In this document: positions 52,262 to 60,946 of the stretch, piece by piece
Layout of the letters: every line of letters begins with the position of its first letter
Numbering within the stretch: position 1 is the stretch's first letter
NCBI GenBank assembly: GCA_965220095.1
Contig: OZ244805.1
Coordinates: 3,038,001-3,102,000, forward strand
Origin: Bin87 sp965220095
Lineage (GTDB): Bacteria > Chloroflexota > Dehalococcoidia > Lucifugimonadales > UBA3495
Direction: 5' to 3'
DNA: 64,000 nt
Position numbers and translations under genes: made by a program
Notes under the pieces: model-generated
The model's database searches: none
Seen by the model: the letters and a program-made list of their open reading frames with translations, nothing else
What the model was told of the DNA's origin: nothing

Positions 52262-53500
52262 GTGAGCCTCCCAGTGGTCGTTGCAGATATTATACCATCT
52301 GCGTCCACGTCGCAAGGTTTCACAGACCTTGCCGACCTCCGGCGGCTCCTCGACGAGATAGACATTGAGCCGCTTGCAATCGCACTCACCGGCGCACAGC
52401 GCACTGGACGCAAACCCTACCCGCGCCGTCCAATCCTGCGGGCGCATCTAGGCTCCTATGTGCTGGGCATCCCGAATACGTCGGCACTGGTCCGCAGGCT
52501 GGATAATGACCCTACGCTCCGCTCCGTCTGCGGGTTCACCAACTCCCTACCCAACCGTAGCACGTTCAGCCGGGTATTCCAGACGCTGGCCGAGGAATAC
52601 GTTGACCTCGTAGAACAGTGCTGTGCTCAGATCGTTGCAAAGCTGGCCGTTCTGTTGCCGGACTTCGGCGTGGAAATAGCCGCGGACTCAACGACTGTCC
52701 CCGCGCATTCCAATCCGAGTAAGAAATCAAAACGAAATCCCAATGGTCCCAGCGACCCCGACGCATCATGGACCAAGAAGCACAGCGCACAGGACCCGTC
52801 CAAAGAAGAATGGGTATTCGGTTACAAAGTCCACGCCATCGCTGACGCCAACCACGACCTGCCCATCTCCATAATCGTTACGACTGCCAAGCAGAACGAC
52901 TCGCCTATGCTGCGGACTCTCATCGAAAAGGCGGAGGCTGAACATGACTGGCTCAGTATTGGCCCTGATTCAGTAGTCCTCGCCGACCGTGGCTACGATT
53001 CCAAAGTCAACAACGAGTACGTGTATCGCAGAGGCGCGGCCCCGGTCATTCACAAGCGCAAGCCTCGGGGCGGGTTGCATGATGGCATCTATACGACAAA
53101 GGGCGTGCCAACCTGTCTCGGTAAGCAGGAAATGGAGTTCGTCCAGACTGATCCGCAGACCGGGCATCACCTATACCGTTGTCCTGCTGGTGGTTGCTCC
53201 CGGTTGGGTCGGCTTACTGGTTATGCCGCGTGTGGCGATGAAAGTTGGGAGAACCCGGAACAGGACATCAGGCTGTTTGGCGGCAAGATTCGACGGGCCA
53301 GCCCAGAGTGGGCCACGAAATACGCCAAGCGGTGGAGCGTAGAACGATTATTCAGTCGCTGGAAGTATCCTGGCAGACTGGAACGGCACTGCTACATGGG
53401 ACTGGCGAAGATACGACTGCACGCCTTGATGCAGATGCTGGTATCATTATCAGAGGTAGCAGCAAAGGTTGATATGCCTATTCAGCTGCCACTGTTTTGA
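52262..53500 (+). CDS. DDE transposase (IS4/IS5/IS1182-like)
   Basis: About 412 aa. An N-terminal helical domain carries RPILRAHLGSYVLGIPNTSALVRRL. The catalytic core has VEIAADSTTVPAHSNP (first Asp) and EEWVFGYKVHAIAD. The second Asp is in VVLADRGYDSK and the Glu in the terminal WSVERLFSRWKYPGRLERH (YREK-like region). A Cys-rich insertion (YRCPAGGCSRLG...) precedes the last part, as in DDE_Tnp_1-type enzymes with zinc-binding inserts. Start GTG 52262 is more likely than TTG 52223. Intact. Confidence 0.88.
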   Translation: MSLPVVVADIIPSASTSQGFTDLADLRRLLDEIDIEPLAIALTGAQRTGRKPYPRRPILRAHLGSYVLGIPNTSALVRRLDNDPTLRSVCGFTNSLPNRSTFSRVFQTLAEEYVDLVEQCCAQIVAKLAVLLPDFGVEIAADSTTVPAHSNPSKKSKRNPNGPSDPDASWTKKHSAQDPSKEEWVFGYKVHAIADANHDLPISIIVTTAKQNDSPMLRTLIEKAEAEHDWLSIGPDSVVLADRGYDSKVNNEYVYRRGAAPVIHKRKPRGGLHDGIYTTKGVPTCLGKQEMEFVQTDPQTGHHLYRCPAGGCSRLGRLTGYAACGDESWENPEQDIRLFGGKIRRASPEWATKYAKRWSVERLFSRWKYPGRLERHCYMGLAKIRLHALMQMLVSLSEVAAKVDMPIQLPLF

Positions 53501-53521
53501 ACAAAAGAGAGGTGAGTCTAA

Positions 53522-53794
53522 GTGGTCAAGGAAACCCGCGTCGTGTTCGATTTGACCGACATAGTATCTGTACGGTTCGTATGCGCTGAATGCTTTGGCG
53601 AGGTGGTTCATCACATCGACGATAAAGTGAAGCGGATTCCTGACCGATGCCCAGCGTGTAATGCCCCTTGGGACGGGGCTACCGGCGTTAGTCTTGCAAA
53701 GGAAATGGCCGAAGTGCTAAGGAAAGCGCGAGAATGGCAGCAGTTGGACTTTAAGGTGCTTACTCGATTAGAACTGGAAGAAACAAGCAGCTAA
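53522..53794 (+). CDS. Small zinc-ribbon protein, transposon passenger
   Basis: 90 aa. CAEC (about residues 21-24) and CPAC (about 43-46) form a predicted zinc ribbon, followed by a helical tail (LAKEMAEVLRKAREWQQLDF). GTG 53522 has GAGAGGTGAG just upstream, and the gene starts 22 bp after the transposase stop, so they are probably co-transcribed. It may assist transposition or regulate the element; not recognised as a known family. Confidence 0.65.
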   Translation: MVKETRVVFDLTDIVSVRFVCAECFGEVVHHIDDKVKRIPDRCPACNAPWDGATGVSLAKEMAEVLRKAREWQQLDFKVLTRLELEETSS

Positions 53795-53804
53795 CAGCGA
53801 CTAA

Positions 53805-54050
53805 TCAACACCAAGTGCAAGTATAGGAGCTTAGACGCCCTTCTGCTCGGTATTGCTTTATCACTTCATCAACTGCACGATGAATTTCCGGCCTTCGTTC
53901 CAGAAGAGTTCGTTCCTCGCCTGGAGGCACAACTGGCATTCGCAGGCACGCTTCACGCATCACCGCTAGCATCAAGGCAAATTTCTCAGCAGATATTGGA
54001 ACGAATGGACGCTGCTCTCCGAACTGCTCGTCAAATGCGTGGTTTCCCAT
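53805..54050 (-). CDS. Small hypothetical protein, transposon passenger
   Basis: 81 aa, not recognised. Mostly helical and soluble, with a VPISAEKFALMLAVMREACLR helix and a C-terminal CTWC. A very strong Shine-Dalgarno (AGGAGGG on the minus strand, about 7 bp before ATG 54050) supports real translation. Convergent with the zinc-ribbon gene, 10 bp apart. Its end lies 101 bp from the transposon right terminus. Confidence 0.6.
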   Translation of the reverse strand: MGNHAFDEQFGEQRPFVPISAEKFALMLAVMREACLRMPVVPPGEERTLLERRPEIHRAVDEVIKQYRAEGRLSSYTCTWC

Positions 54051-54166
54051 AATCCCTCCTATCCACCGAATTCTACCCTATTCCGCATTTCGTCACAACC
54101 TACCGATATTCGTCTCGGCCTTTTTGTTGGCTCTAGTTTTGCACAGCCCTAGCGCATGGGCGCACA

Positions 54167-54195
54167 TTGACATATGCCAGCCCGACACATAAAAT
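54167..54195 (+). promoter_or_regulatory. Strong sigma-70-type promoter for dctQM
   Basis: TTGACA (54167-54172), exactly 17 bp, TAAAAT (54190-54195). It starts 9 bp beyond the target duplication of the transposon, giving a leader of about 130 nt before dctQ. The leader contains GC-rich inverted segments but no recognised riboswitch. Confidence 0.65.
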
Positions 54196-54330
54196 CCAAT
54201 GTCGCGCGCTTCGGAAGGCGTGTAACACTAACCCGCTCATGGCCATGACCGGCGCTGGCCGTGAGGGACTCCGTGGTGAGCACGTTCCCTGTATGGTCGC
54301 GTTCCCATTTTCCGGCTCCGGAGGTTCTAG

Positions 54331-55008
54331 TTGACCACGCAAGTCTCCCCGCCACCGGCAACGGTAACCCTGACCCGCGCCATCAACAAGATTGACGGTG
54401 GGCTGGACAAGGTATATCGCATCTTCGGGTACATTTGCGGCACTCTGTTGCTGCTGCTGGGAATCTACATTACCTATCAGGTGATCGTGCGGAAACTGGG
54501 AGGGCCGTCGCTGGGCAACTCTGAGTTGGTGGGAGGCTATGTGCTGGCGTTCGCCGGCACCTGGGCGTTTTCATATTCGCTGCGTACCGGCTCGCACGTC
54601 CGCATTGACGTGCTGTTGCCGCTGTTCTCCCGCATACACCCCTATCTGCGCTCGGCCGCCGACTGGCTGGCGTTGGGGTCCGTGGGGTTCTTTAGCCTGA
54701 TTACGGCCATCAAGTCCTGGGAAGAAGTGGCGGAGTCGCACTGCATCCGATTGGATGGCGATGGTGTGTGCCAGCCCGCTTTGGCCAATACCTATCTGGT
54801 GGGCAACTTTTTGCCAGAGTTGTGGATGTTCCAGATGATTGTGGCCATTGGATTTACGATGTTGGCATTTACATCGTTTGAATGGATGCTCAGCATGATC
54901 ATGCGGGGTCTGCTGGAGATCTGGCACAAGAGGAGCGGTGGAGATTTGGCTGATTTGGTCGAACTGGCGCCGTCTGACGTTGCCCTGGAAGCCGCGTCCG
55001 GCGTGTAG
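54331..55008 (+). CDS. dctQ: TRAP transporter small permease subunit (DctQ-like)
   Basis: 225 aa with four membrane helices (about 30-52, 68-88, 104-128, 160-182). Contains the family-type VDVLLP-like RIDVLLPLFSRIHPYL segment. DctQ forms the membrane complex with DctM and uses the Na+ gradient for uptake of carboxylates delivered by the binding protein. An extra loop (ESHCIRLDGDGVCQPALANTY) between helices 3 and 4 has two cysteines. Start TTG 54331 with GGAGG 6 bp upstream. dctM follows after 118 bp. Confidence 0.88.
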   Translation: MTTQVSPPPATVTLTRAINKIDGGLDKVYRIFGYICGTLLLLLGIYITYQVIVRKLGGPSLGNSELVGGYVLAFAGTWAFSYSLRTGSHVRIDVLLPLFSRIHPYLRSAADWLALGSVGFFSLITAIKSWEEVAESHCIRLDGDGVCQPALANTYLVGNFLPELWMFQMIVAIGFTMLAFTSFEWMLSMIMRGLLEIWHKRSGGDLADLVELAPSDVALEAASGV

Positions 55009-55126
55009 GCGTCCGCGTGTAGGCGCCCATGGAATCCCGCCCGGCGGGAACCCCCCGGAGTGAACCAACCCTAAACGATCCGATTCAGCCAGGACAGGTA
55101 CGAGCAGCCCGGAGGTCGCAGCGAAA

Positions 55127-56980
55127 ATGGTAATCATCACCGCATTCAGCATGATGGGGGTTTTCTTCCTCATCGGCCTGTACGTTGCTGGCGCCCTGGG
55201 CGTGCTGTCCCTGGTGATGATGCAGGCGTTCTCCGATGCGCCTTTGTGGAATATTCTGGGCAACAAGGCGTGGGAGAGCAATACCAACTTCATCCTGGTG
55301 GCCGTGCCGCTATTCCTGCTGATGGGCGAGTTGATGCTGCGCTCTGGGATGGGCGAGCGGATGTACGGCGCCCTGTCGCGCTGGCTGGTGTTTCTGCCGG
55401 GGGGCTTGCTGCATACGAACATTGCGTCCTGTGCGGTGTTTGCTGCCTGTTCCGGTTCCAGCGTCGCAACGTCGGCAACAATCAGCCGCGTGTCGCTGCC
55501 TTCGTTCCGCCAGCGCGGTTACAGCGAAAGATTGGTGATTGGATCCCTGGCCGCCGGCGGTACTTTGGGCATCCTGATTCCTCCGAGTATTGGATTAATC
55601 ATTTACGGTGTGTTGGTCGAGGAATCCATTGGCCGCTTGTATATGGGCGGGTTCTTGCCCGGCTTTCTGCTGGCATTCACCATGATGTTCATGATGATTA
55701 TCACCTCAGTGATTTTCCCCAGCACCGCGCCCATGGACGAGGAAGTGCGCCGCCTGTATCGCGCCTGGTTCCATGGTGTCGGGATCAGACGTTACGGGGT
55801 GGACCAGGTAGCGGTGTTGCAACAGGAACGGGCTACCGAGACGGGTATTGCGGACATCGAAGGGCGAAGGGCATACCGGCGTGGTCGCTCGGTGTTGTCC
55901 TACGGCGAGGCCGTGGGTGAATGGCTGCGAATGTTGGGTGAAGCAGCAGTTGGGATGGCTGCCATCGTACCGGTGCTGATTATCATCGTGGTTGTGCTCG
56001 GTTCCATCTATACCGGCTGGGCCACGCCGACCGAGGCGGCCGCATTGGGCGTTGTTGGGGCGTTGGTGGTGGCCATCGCCAACGAACTGTACAAGAAAGC
56101 GCGGGGCACCTACGCCGACTGGGGCGGGTCATATCGTGGTATTAAGATGATGCTGATGGACTCCGTCATTTCCACGGTGCGTACCTCGTCGATGATCATG
56201 CTCATCGTGATGGCGGCATTTACCCTGAGCTTCGCATTCGCCCGGCTGGGCATCTCTCAGGATATTTCCGAATGGATTACGGGCCTGAATCTCAATGCCT
56301 TGCAGTTCGTAATCATCCTGGTGTTCTTCTACCTGCTATTGGGCACTTTCATGGAAAGTTTCGCCATGCTGGTTACCACCATCCCCATCCTGGCGCCCAC
56401 TCTGGAAGCAGTTGGCGTGGACCTAGTGTGGTTTGGCATCATCATGGTGATCCTGGTGGAAGCCGCGCTGATCAGCCCGCCGGAAGGCATCAACCTGTAC
56501 ATTCTGCACGGTGTTCGCCAGGATGTGGATGCGGAAATGGCGTCGCGAACGGCGGCGGCGCAGGAGGTGTTAAGAGAAAGCACGATCACCGACGTGTATA
56601 TCGGTGTCTTACCCTTTATGGGGTGTATGGCGGCGGTGATTGCGCTGCTGTTCGTTTTCCCGGACATCGCCTTGTACGCGCCGTGTGTCTTCTACGACAA
56701 TCCTACCAGCTACTTCGCGCTGGCGGATATTGCCAGGGAAGCCGGCGCCAGCCCAGAGGTGGTTGACCAAATTTCACGCGAAGCGCTCCTGCCTCGTGAA
56801 GAGCAGATGCGGTTGCCGGAATTGATCGACCTTACCATCATCCAGACCGGCGACCCAACGCTGGCGAACCTGGGTGTGGAAGGGGTGCAGGCCCAGATCA
56901 GAGAGAGTACCGGAGACCCCGGTGGTTGGGATCTGATGCGGTTCTGTGCGTCGGAGTTCCGCCCGAGGGCTTATGAATAA
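55127..56980 (+). CDS. dctM: TRAP transporter large permease subunit (DctM-like) with insertion and C-terminal extension
   Basis: 617 aa against a usual 425-440 aa. The permease core has FILVAVPLFLLMGELMLRSGM, SSVATSATISRVSLPSFRQRGYS and GTLGILIPPSIGLIIYGVLVEESIGRLYMGG early. Later come GWATPTEAAALGVVGALV, LLLGTFMESFAMLVTTIPILAPT and ALISPPEGINLYILHG. A cytoplasmic insert of about 65 residues (around 205-270, YRAWFHGVGIRRYGVDQ...) and a soluble C-terminus of about 85 residues after the last helix are atypical. The latter may contact the binding protein or another partner if periplasmic. Confidence 0.92.
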   Translation: MVIITAFSMMGVFFLIGLYVAGALGVLSLVMMQAFSDAPLWNILGNKAWESNTNFILVAVPLFLLMGELMLRSGMGERMYGALSRWLVFLPGGLLHTNIASCAVFAACSGSSVATSATISRVSLPSFRQRGYSERLVIGSLAAGGTLGILIPPSIGLIIYGVLVEESIGRLYMGGFLPGFLLAFTMMFMMIITSVIFPSTAPMDEEVRRLYRAWFHGVGIRRYGVDQVAVLQQERATETGIADIEGRRAYRRGRSVLSYGEAVGEWLRMLGEAAVGMAAIVPVLIIIVVVLGSIYTGWATPTEAAALGVVGALVVAIANELYKKARGTYADWGGSYRGIKMMLMDSVISTVRTSSMIMLIVMAAFTLSFAFARLGISQDISEWITGLNLNALQFVIILVFFYLLLGTFMESFAMLVTTIPILAPTLEAVGVDLVWFGIIMVILVEAALISPPEGINLYILHGVRQDVDAEMASRTAAAQEVLRESTITDVYIGVLPFMGCMAAVIALLFVFPDIALYAPCVFYDNPTSYFALADIAREAGASPEVVDQISREALLPREEQMRLPELIDLTIIQTGDPTLANLGVEGVQAQIRESTGDPGGWDLMRFCASEFRPRAYE

Positions 56981-57006
56981 GGTACGAGCAATAGTGCGAC
57001 ATTCTG

Positions 57007-57036
57007 ACGCCTCCATCATACGGTGGGGGCGTTTTT
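57007..57036 (+). terminator. Terminator of the dctQM operon
   Basis: ACGCCTCCA (57007-57015) / TGGGGGCGT (57024-57032), 9-bp stem with one G-T pair, 8-nt loop, then TTTTT. Confidence 0.75.
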
Positions 57037-57093
57037 GTGAGGGTACAGTTGACGTTGACCCGACCCGTTGCCAGCGTTAACATACCGGCAATA

Positions 57094-57825
57094 ATGTATG
57101 CTCTGATACTGGCCGGCGGCAAGGGCGAACGGTTGCGTCCCCTTACCGACAAACTGCCCAAACCCATGATCGCCCTGGGCGGCCAGCCGCTGCTGTGGCA
57201 TCAGGTGCGGTGGCTCCGGCGCTGCGGGGTTACGGACGTGGTGTTCCTGGTGGGTTATCTGGCCGAAGCAGTGGCTGATTATTTTGGCGACGGTAGCGCC
57301 TTTGGTATCCGCGCGCACTACAGCCGTGAAGAAACGCCGCTGGGTCGCGGTGGCGCGTTGAGAAAGGGGCTTGAAATGGCGCCGGATGGAGCGGATGAGC
57401 CGGTTATCGCCATCAATGGCGACATAATTACCGACGCCGATTTGGGGAAGTTGCTGGCTGACTACCGGGCCCGCACCGCATCAAACCCCGACCATCTGGC
57501 GACGATTCTGACCGTGCGGATGGCCAGCGCTTATGGAATTGTTGATACCGACTCTGCTGGTTTGGTCAGGGATTTCCGCGAAAAAGCGCCGTTACCCTAC
57601 GCTATCAACGGCGGCGTGTATGTTTTCAATCCGGCAATCAGGGAGTGGTTGCCCGAGCGGGGCGACCATGAAGACACCACGTTCCCGAAGCTGGCGGAGC
57701 AGGGGCGAATATCTGCGGTGCATACCGACGAATTCTGGCGCAGCGTGGACTCGATGAAGGACATGGCGGATGCCGAGCAGCATTTGACCGGGAGGTCCGC
57801 GGTGGGCCATCAGGCGGTACGGTGA
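57094..57825 (+). CDS. Nucleotidyltransferase (sugar-phosphate type)
   Basis: 243 aa NTP_transferase fold. The signature is LILAGGKGERLRPLTDKLPKPM (residues 4-25), followed by QVRWLRRCGVTDVVFLVGYLAEAV, ETPLGRGGALRKGL and the metal-binding INGDIITD. Family members make NDP-sugars such as GDP-mannose, dTDP-glucose or CDP-glucose; the substrate is unclear without the C-terminal left-handed helix. Start ATG 57094; upstream codons overlap the terminator of dctM. Its TGA overlaps the MoxR start as GTGA. Confidence 0.9.
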   Translation: MYALILAGGKGERLRPLTDKLPKPMIALGGQPLLWHQVRWLRRCGVTDVVFLVGYLAEAVADYFGDGSAFGIRAHYSREETPLGRGGALRKGLEMAPDGADEPVIAINGDIITDADLGKLLADYRARTASNPDHLATILTVRMASAYGIVDTDSAGLVRDFREKAPLPYAINGGVYVFNPAIREWLPERGDHEDTTFPKLAEQGRISAVHTDEFWRSVDSMKDMADAEQHLTGRSAVGHQAVR

Positions 57826-58775
57826 TAACACCAGCAAACGCCAGGACGATTGCCGACATGGCGGCCGCAATCAAAACCAACATCCAGCTGGCGATTGTTG
57901 GCAAGGACGAGGTGATTGAATACACCCTGGCGGCGCTCTTCAGCGGCGGCCACATCCTGGTCGAAGATGTGCCGGGCATCGGCAAGACCACACTGGCCCG
58001 GTCATTGGCCTACTCGCTGGCGTGTGAATTCCGGCGCATACAGTTCACGCCTGACTTGATGCCATCGGATATCACGGGCGTTCACTATTACAACCAGCAC
58101 AGCGGAGAGTTCGAGTTTCGACCGGGGCCGGTTATCTCCCAAATTGTGCTGGCCGACGAAATAAACCGCGCCACGCCGAGGACACAGTCCGCGTTGCTGG
58201 AGGCCATGGCCGAGCAGCAAGTTACCGTGGATCAGGAAACCGTGGAGTTGCCGGCGCCGTTTCTGGTGCTGGCCACCCAAAACCCTATCGAGCTGGAAGG
58301 CACCTTTCCGCTGCCCGAAGCTCAAATCGACCGCTTCCTGCTGCGGTTGCGCCTCGGGTATCCATCTGAGGATGACGAAACAACGATGCTGGAACGGTTT
58401 GAGGATGGCAATCCGCTACGGTCGCTGCAACCGGTGGCGACCGCCGCCGAAGTGGTGCGTGTCCAGAACATGGTGCGTCAGGTGTACATCGACCCGGTGT
58501 TGCGAACCTACCTGGTGCAGCTGACCCGAGCCACGCGCAACCATCCCGACGTGGAACTGGGAGCGAGCCCGCGGGCGACGCTGGGACTTTACCGTTGCGC
58601 ACAAGCGCTGGCCGGTATCCGTGGGCAGGAATATGTAACGCCGGACGACATCAAGGCATTGGCCGAACCGACGCTGGCCCACCGGATCATCCTGAAAAGT
58701 ATGGCGCGATTGCGGGAACGCAGCCAGGAATCGGTGATTGCCGAATTGCTGGAAGAACAACCCGTTCCGATTTAG
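57822..58775 (+). CDS. MoxR-family AAA+ ATPase
   Basis: 317 aa. Walker A is EDVPGIGKTTLAR (about 48-60), Walker B is IVLADEINRATPRTQSALLEAM, sensor 1 is LATQNPIELEGTFPLPEAQ, and the C-terminal lid has VELGASPRATLGLYRCAQA. MoxR ATPases act as chaperones in maturation of metalloenzymes or complexes, usually with a DUF58 and VWA partner; neither follows here. Start GTG 57822 overlaps the preceding stop codon, implying coupling. Confidence 0.93.
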   Translation: MITPANARTIADMAAAIKTNIQLAIVGKDEVIEYTLAALFSGGHILVEDVPGIGKTTLARSLAYSLACEFRRIQFTPDLMPSDITGVHYYNQHSGEFEFRPGPVISQIVLADEINRATPRTQSALLEAMAEQQVTVDQETVELPAPFLVLATQNPIELEGTFPLPEAQIDRFLLRLRLGYPSEDDETTMLERFEDGNPLRSLQPVATAAEVVRVQNMVRQVYIDPVLRTYLVQLTRATRNHPDVELGASPRATLGLYRCAQALAGIRGQEYVTPDDIKALAEPTLAHRIILKSMARLRERSQESVIAELLEEQPVPI

Positions 58776-58883
58776 GGGCTTAGCCAGCGTTGCCTTATGG
58801 TGAGGGCGTCCGTAGAATTGAGTAGCGGAGTCAACCGTTGGCACGTTGATTTGAACTTGTACCCAGGCGCTCAGGAGTTTGTT

Positions 58884-59114
58884 TTGACCACTGCAGACCA
58901 ATCCGAAATTATCCTTTATACGCATCCGGACTGCCCATTCTCGGCGCAGGCGAAGATGCACTATCGCCGCCAGCGGGTGGCGTATACCGAAATTGACGTG
59001 TCGAAGCGGCCCGATCAGGTGCCGGCTTTGCTCGAACTATCCGGCGGAGAGCGGATTACGCCGATTATCGTGGAAAACGGCACGGTAACCATTGGATTTC
59101 AGGGCGGTTTTTGA
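58884..59114 (+). CDS. Glutaredoxin-like UXX-star-type protein
   Basis: 76 aa thioredoxin-fold protein: IILYTHPDCPFSAQAKMHY with a single redox Cys in CPFS, then TEIDVSKRPDQVPALLELSGG, the cis-Pro ITPIIVENG and the terminal FQGGF. This matches the UXX-star glutaredoxin-like group, some of which have selenocysteine at the Cys; here the codon is TGC, so Cys. Start TTG 58884, with AGGAG about 7 bp upstream. The open frame back to 58797 lacks family sequence. A monothiol role is likely. Confidence 0.82.
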   Translation: MTTADQSEIILYTHPDCPFSAQAKMHYRRQRVAYTEIDVSKRPDQVPALLELSGGERITPIIVENGTVTIGFQGGF

Positions 59115-59295
59115 GACTTCTAGTATGAGGAGCCGTGGGCTCCTGAAGGTGCAAAGAGTCGAATTTATCGACCGGTTTGCGGTGCAGAGGACTGGATTGC
59201 AGCATCGTGCGAGATAGTGTCAGGCCGCCATTGCAGGATTGGAACGGAAGTGCTAATATCTGCGTAATTCAGGTGCGAAGGTGAGGAAGGATACA

Positions 59296-60411
59296 ATGGC
59301 AATCAACGCTGAGACACTTAATCTGGACAAGGACAAACTGGCGGCTTTGGAACTTGCCTTGGGCAAGATCGAAAAAGACCACGGCCGCGGCGCGGTGATG
59401 CGTGGCAACGACCAGGTGGCGCACCTGGTTACCAACGTGATCCCAACCGGCTCGCTGTCGCTGGACCTGGCATTGGGCGTCGGTGGATTGCCGCGCGGAC
59501 GGGTTACTGAAATCTATGGCGGGGAGTCGGCTGGCAAATCCACGCTGGCGATTCACATTATGGCAGAAACGCAACGTATGGGCGGTTTGGCAGCGTATAT
59601 TGACGCCGAGCACGCGCTGGACCCGCAGTATGCTACGAATTGCGGCCTCGACCTGGACAACCTGCTCATCTCCCAACCCGACTCTGCCGAACAGGCGCTG
59701 GACATTACGGAGCAATTGGTGCGCAGCGGAGCAATTGACGCCATCATCATTGACAGCGTGGCTGCGCTGGTTCCACAGGCCGAGGTCGACGGCGATATGG
59801 GTGATGTGCATGTAGGGATGCAGGCCCGGCTGATGTCGCAAGCGCTGCGGAAACTTACCTCTGCAATCAACCGGTCGCGGACCGCGGTGGTATTCATCAA
59901 CCAGATTCGCGAAAAAATCGGCGTTTCCTATGGAAGCCCGGAGGTTACGCCCGGCGGGCGCGCATTGAAGTTCTACAGCTCGGTTCGTATCGACCTGCGC
60001 CGGAGTGAATCGCTCAAGCAGGGTACGGAAATCATCGGAAACCGGGTGCGGGCCCGCATTGTGAAAAACAAGGTGGCCGCGCCTTTCCGGGTTGCCGAAT
60101 TCGACATAATGTTCAACCAGGGAATTAGCAAGATGGGCGATCTGCTGGACATAGGTGTAACGAGAGGCATCGTTAAAAAGGCTGGCGCTTTTTATTCCTA
60201 TGAGGACACGCGTTTGGGTCAGGGCCGAGAGAATTCCAAGAACTTCCTGTCCGAGCGTACCGACATCGCGGAAGCCATTGAGGCGCTCATTCGCCACGTT
60301 GAAGAGCCAGATTCAACCCCTCCGGATGACGCCGGCAACGGCCATAAGGCCGCCGACGCAACGAACGCCGATTCGCACATCGCCAACACTGACGCGGTTA
60401 GCCTGAACTAG
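59296..60411 (+). CDS. recA: Recombinase RecA
   Basis: 371 aa. Strand-exchange and LexA-coprotease protein. Walker A is YGGESAGKSTLAI (about 74-86), then AAYIDAEHALDPQYA and the IIIDSVAALVPQAEVDGDMGD block covering Walker B and loop L1. Loop L2 is FINQIREKIGVSYGSPEVTPGG, and KAGAFYSYEDTRLGQGREN is conserved. The acidic C-terminal tail (TPPDDAGNGHKAADATN) is typical. ATG 59296 has GTGAGGAAGG upstream. No clear LexA box seen in the 180 bp upstream. recX follows after 1 bp. Confidence 0.98.
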   Translation: MAINAETLNLDKDKLAALELALGKIEKDHGRGAVMRGNDQVAHLVTNVIPTGSLSLDLALGVGGLPRGRVTEIYGGESAGKSTLAIHIMAETQRMGGLAAYIDAEHALDPQYATNCGLDLDNLLISQPDSAEQALDITEQLVRSGAIDAIIIDSVAALVPQAEVDGDMGDVHVGMQARLMSQALRKLTSAINRSRTAVVFINQIREKIGVSYGSPEVTPGGRALKFYSSVRIDLRRSESLKQGTEIIGNRVRARIVKNKVAAPFRVAEFDIMFNQGISKMGDLLDIGVTRGIVKKAGAFYSYEDTRLGQGRENSKNFLSERTDIAEAIEALIRHVEEPDSTPPDDAGNGHKAADATNADSHIANTDAVSLN

Positions 60412-60412
60412 G

Positions 60413-60946
60413 GTGATGGTCAATTCGCTGGGTCAGTCGCTGGCGCCGGAAGACTCACAGGACGCGGATGATTCCTACGACCGAGCGTTGCAGGTAGCGT
60501 ATCGGTTCGTAGGGTTTCGACCCCGGTCGGTTGGCGAAGTTCGCCGCCGCTTGAGTAAAGACTTCGTTGCCGATTTGGTGGACCGGGTGGTGTCAACATT
60601 CATCCGGTACGGCTACCTGGACGATGCCGAATTTGCGCGTCAGTGGCGCGCGAGTCGGGAACGGCGGAACCCACGCGGCGCCGCGTTGCTGCGACGGGAG
60701 TTGCGCGATAAGGGAGTCGCCGGGGGATTGATCGACGCGACCCTGGATGATGTCGACGACGCGGAGAACGCTTATCGTGCCGGAAGGAGACGGGCTGAAC
60801 GATGGTTAGGGTCGGATGGATTGGCCTACCATGTATTCCGACGCAGGATGTGGGATTATCTGCAACGTCGTGGATTCGGCGGCGGCGTGGCCCATCAGAC
60901 GGTGGCCAGGTTGTGGGGAGAATTCTCTGCCCCTGACGCTGCCTAG
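60413..60946 (+). CDS. recX: Regulatory protein RecX
   Basis: 177 aa, modulates RecA filaments. Three RecX tri-helical repeats are seen: ALQVAYRFVGFRPRSVGEVRRRL, FIRYGYLDDAEFARQW and RRELRDKGVAGGLIDATL, with RRMWDYLQRRGFGGGVAHQTV at the end. Start GTG 60413 is 1 bp after the recA stop, with ATG 60416 as an alternative. Overlaps the convergent zinc-finger membrane protein by 4 bp. Confidence 0.94.
   Translation: MMVNSLGQSLAPEDSQDADDSYDRALQVAYRFVGFRPRSVGEVRRRLSKDFVADLVDRVVSTFIRYGYLDDAEFARQWRASRERRNPRGAALLRRELRDKGVAGGLIDATLDDVDDAENAYRAGRRRAERWLGSDGLAYHVFRRRMWDYLQRRGFGGGVAHQTVARLWGEFSAPDAA

Larger units (their letters stand above)
51447..54151 (+). mobile_element. 2.7-kb transposon with passenger genes
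   Basis: The left end TAGCCCTGTGCAAAACTA (51447-51464) and the reverse complement of the right end TAGGGCTGTGCAAAACTA (54151 leftward) match at 16 of 18 bases. Both sides are flanked by GCGCAT (51441-51446 and 54152-54157), a 6-bp target duplication. Inside are a DDE transposase and three small genes unrelated to transposition. Total 2705 bp. It separates the TRAP binding-protein remnants from dctQM. Confidence 0.85.
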
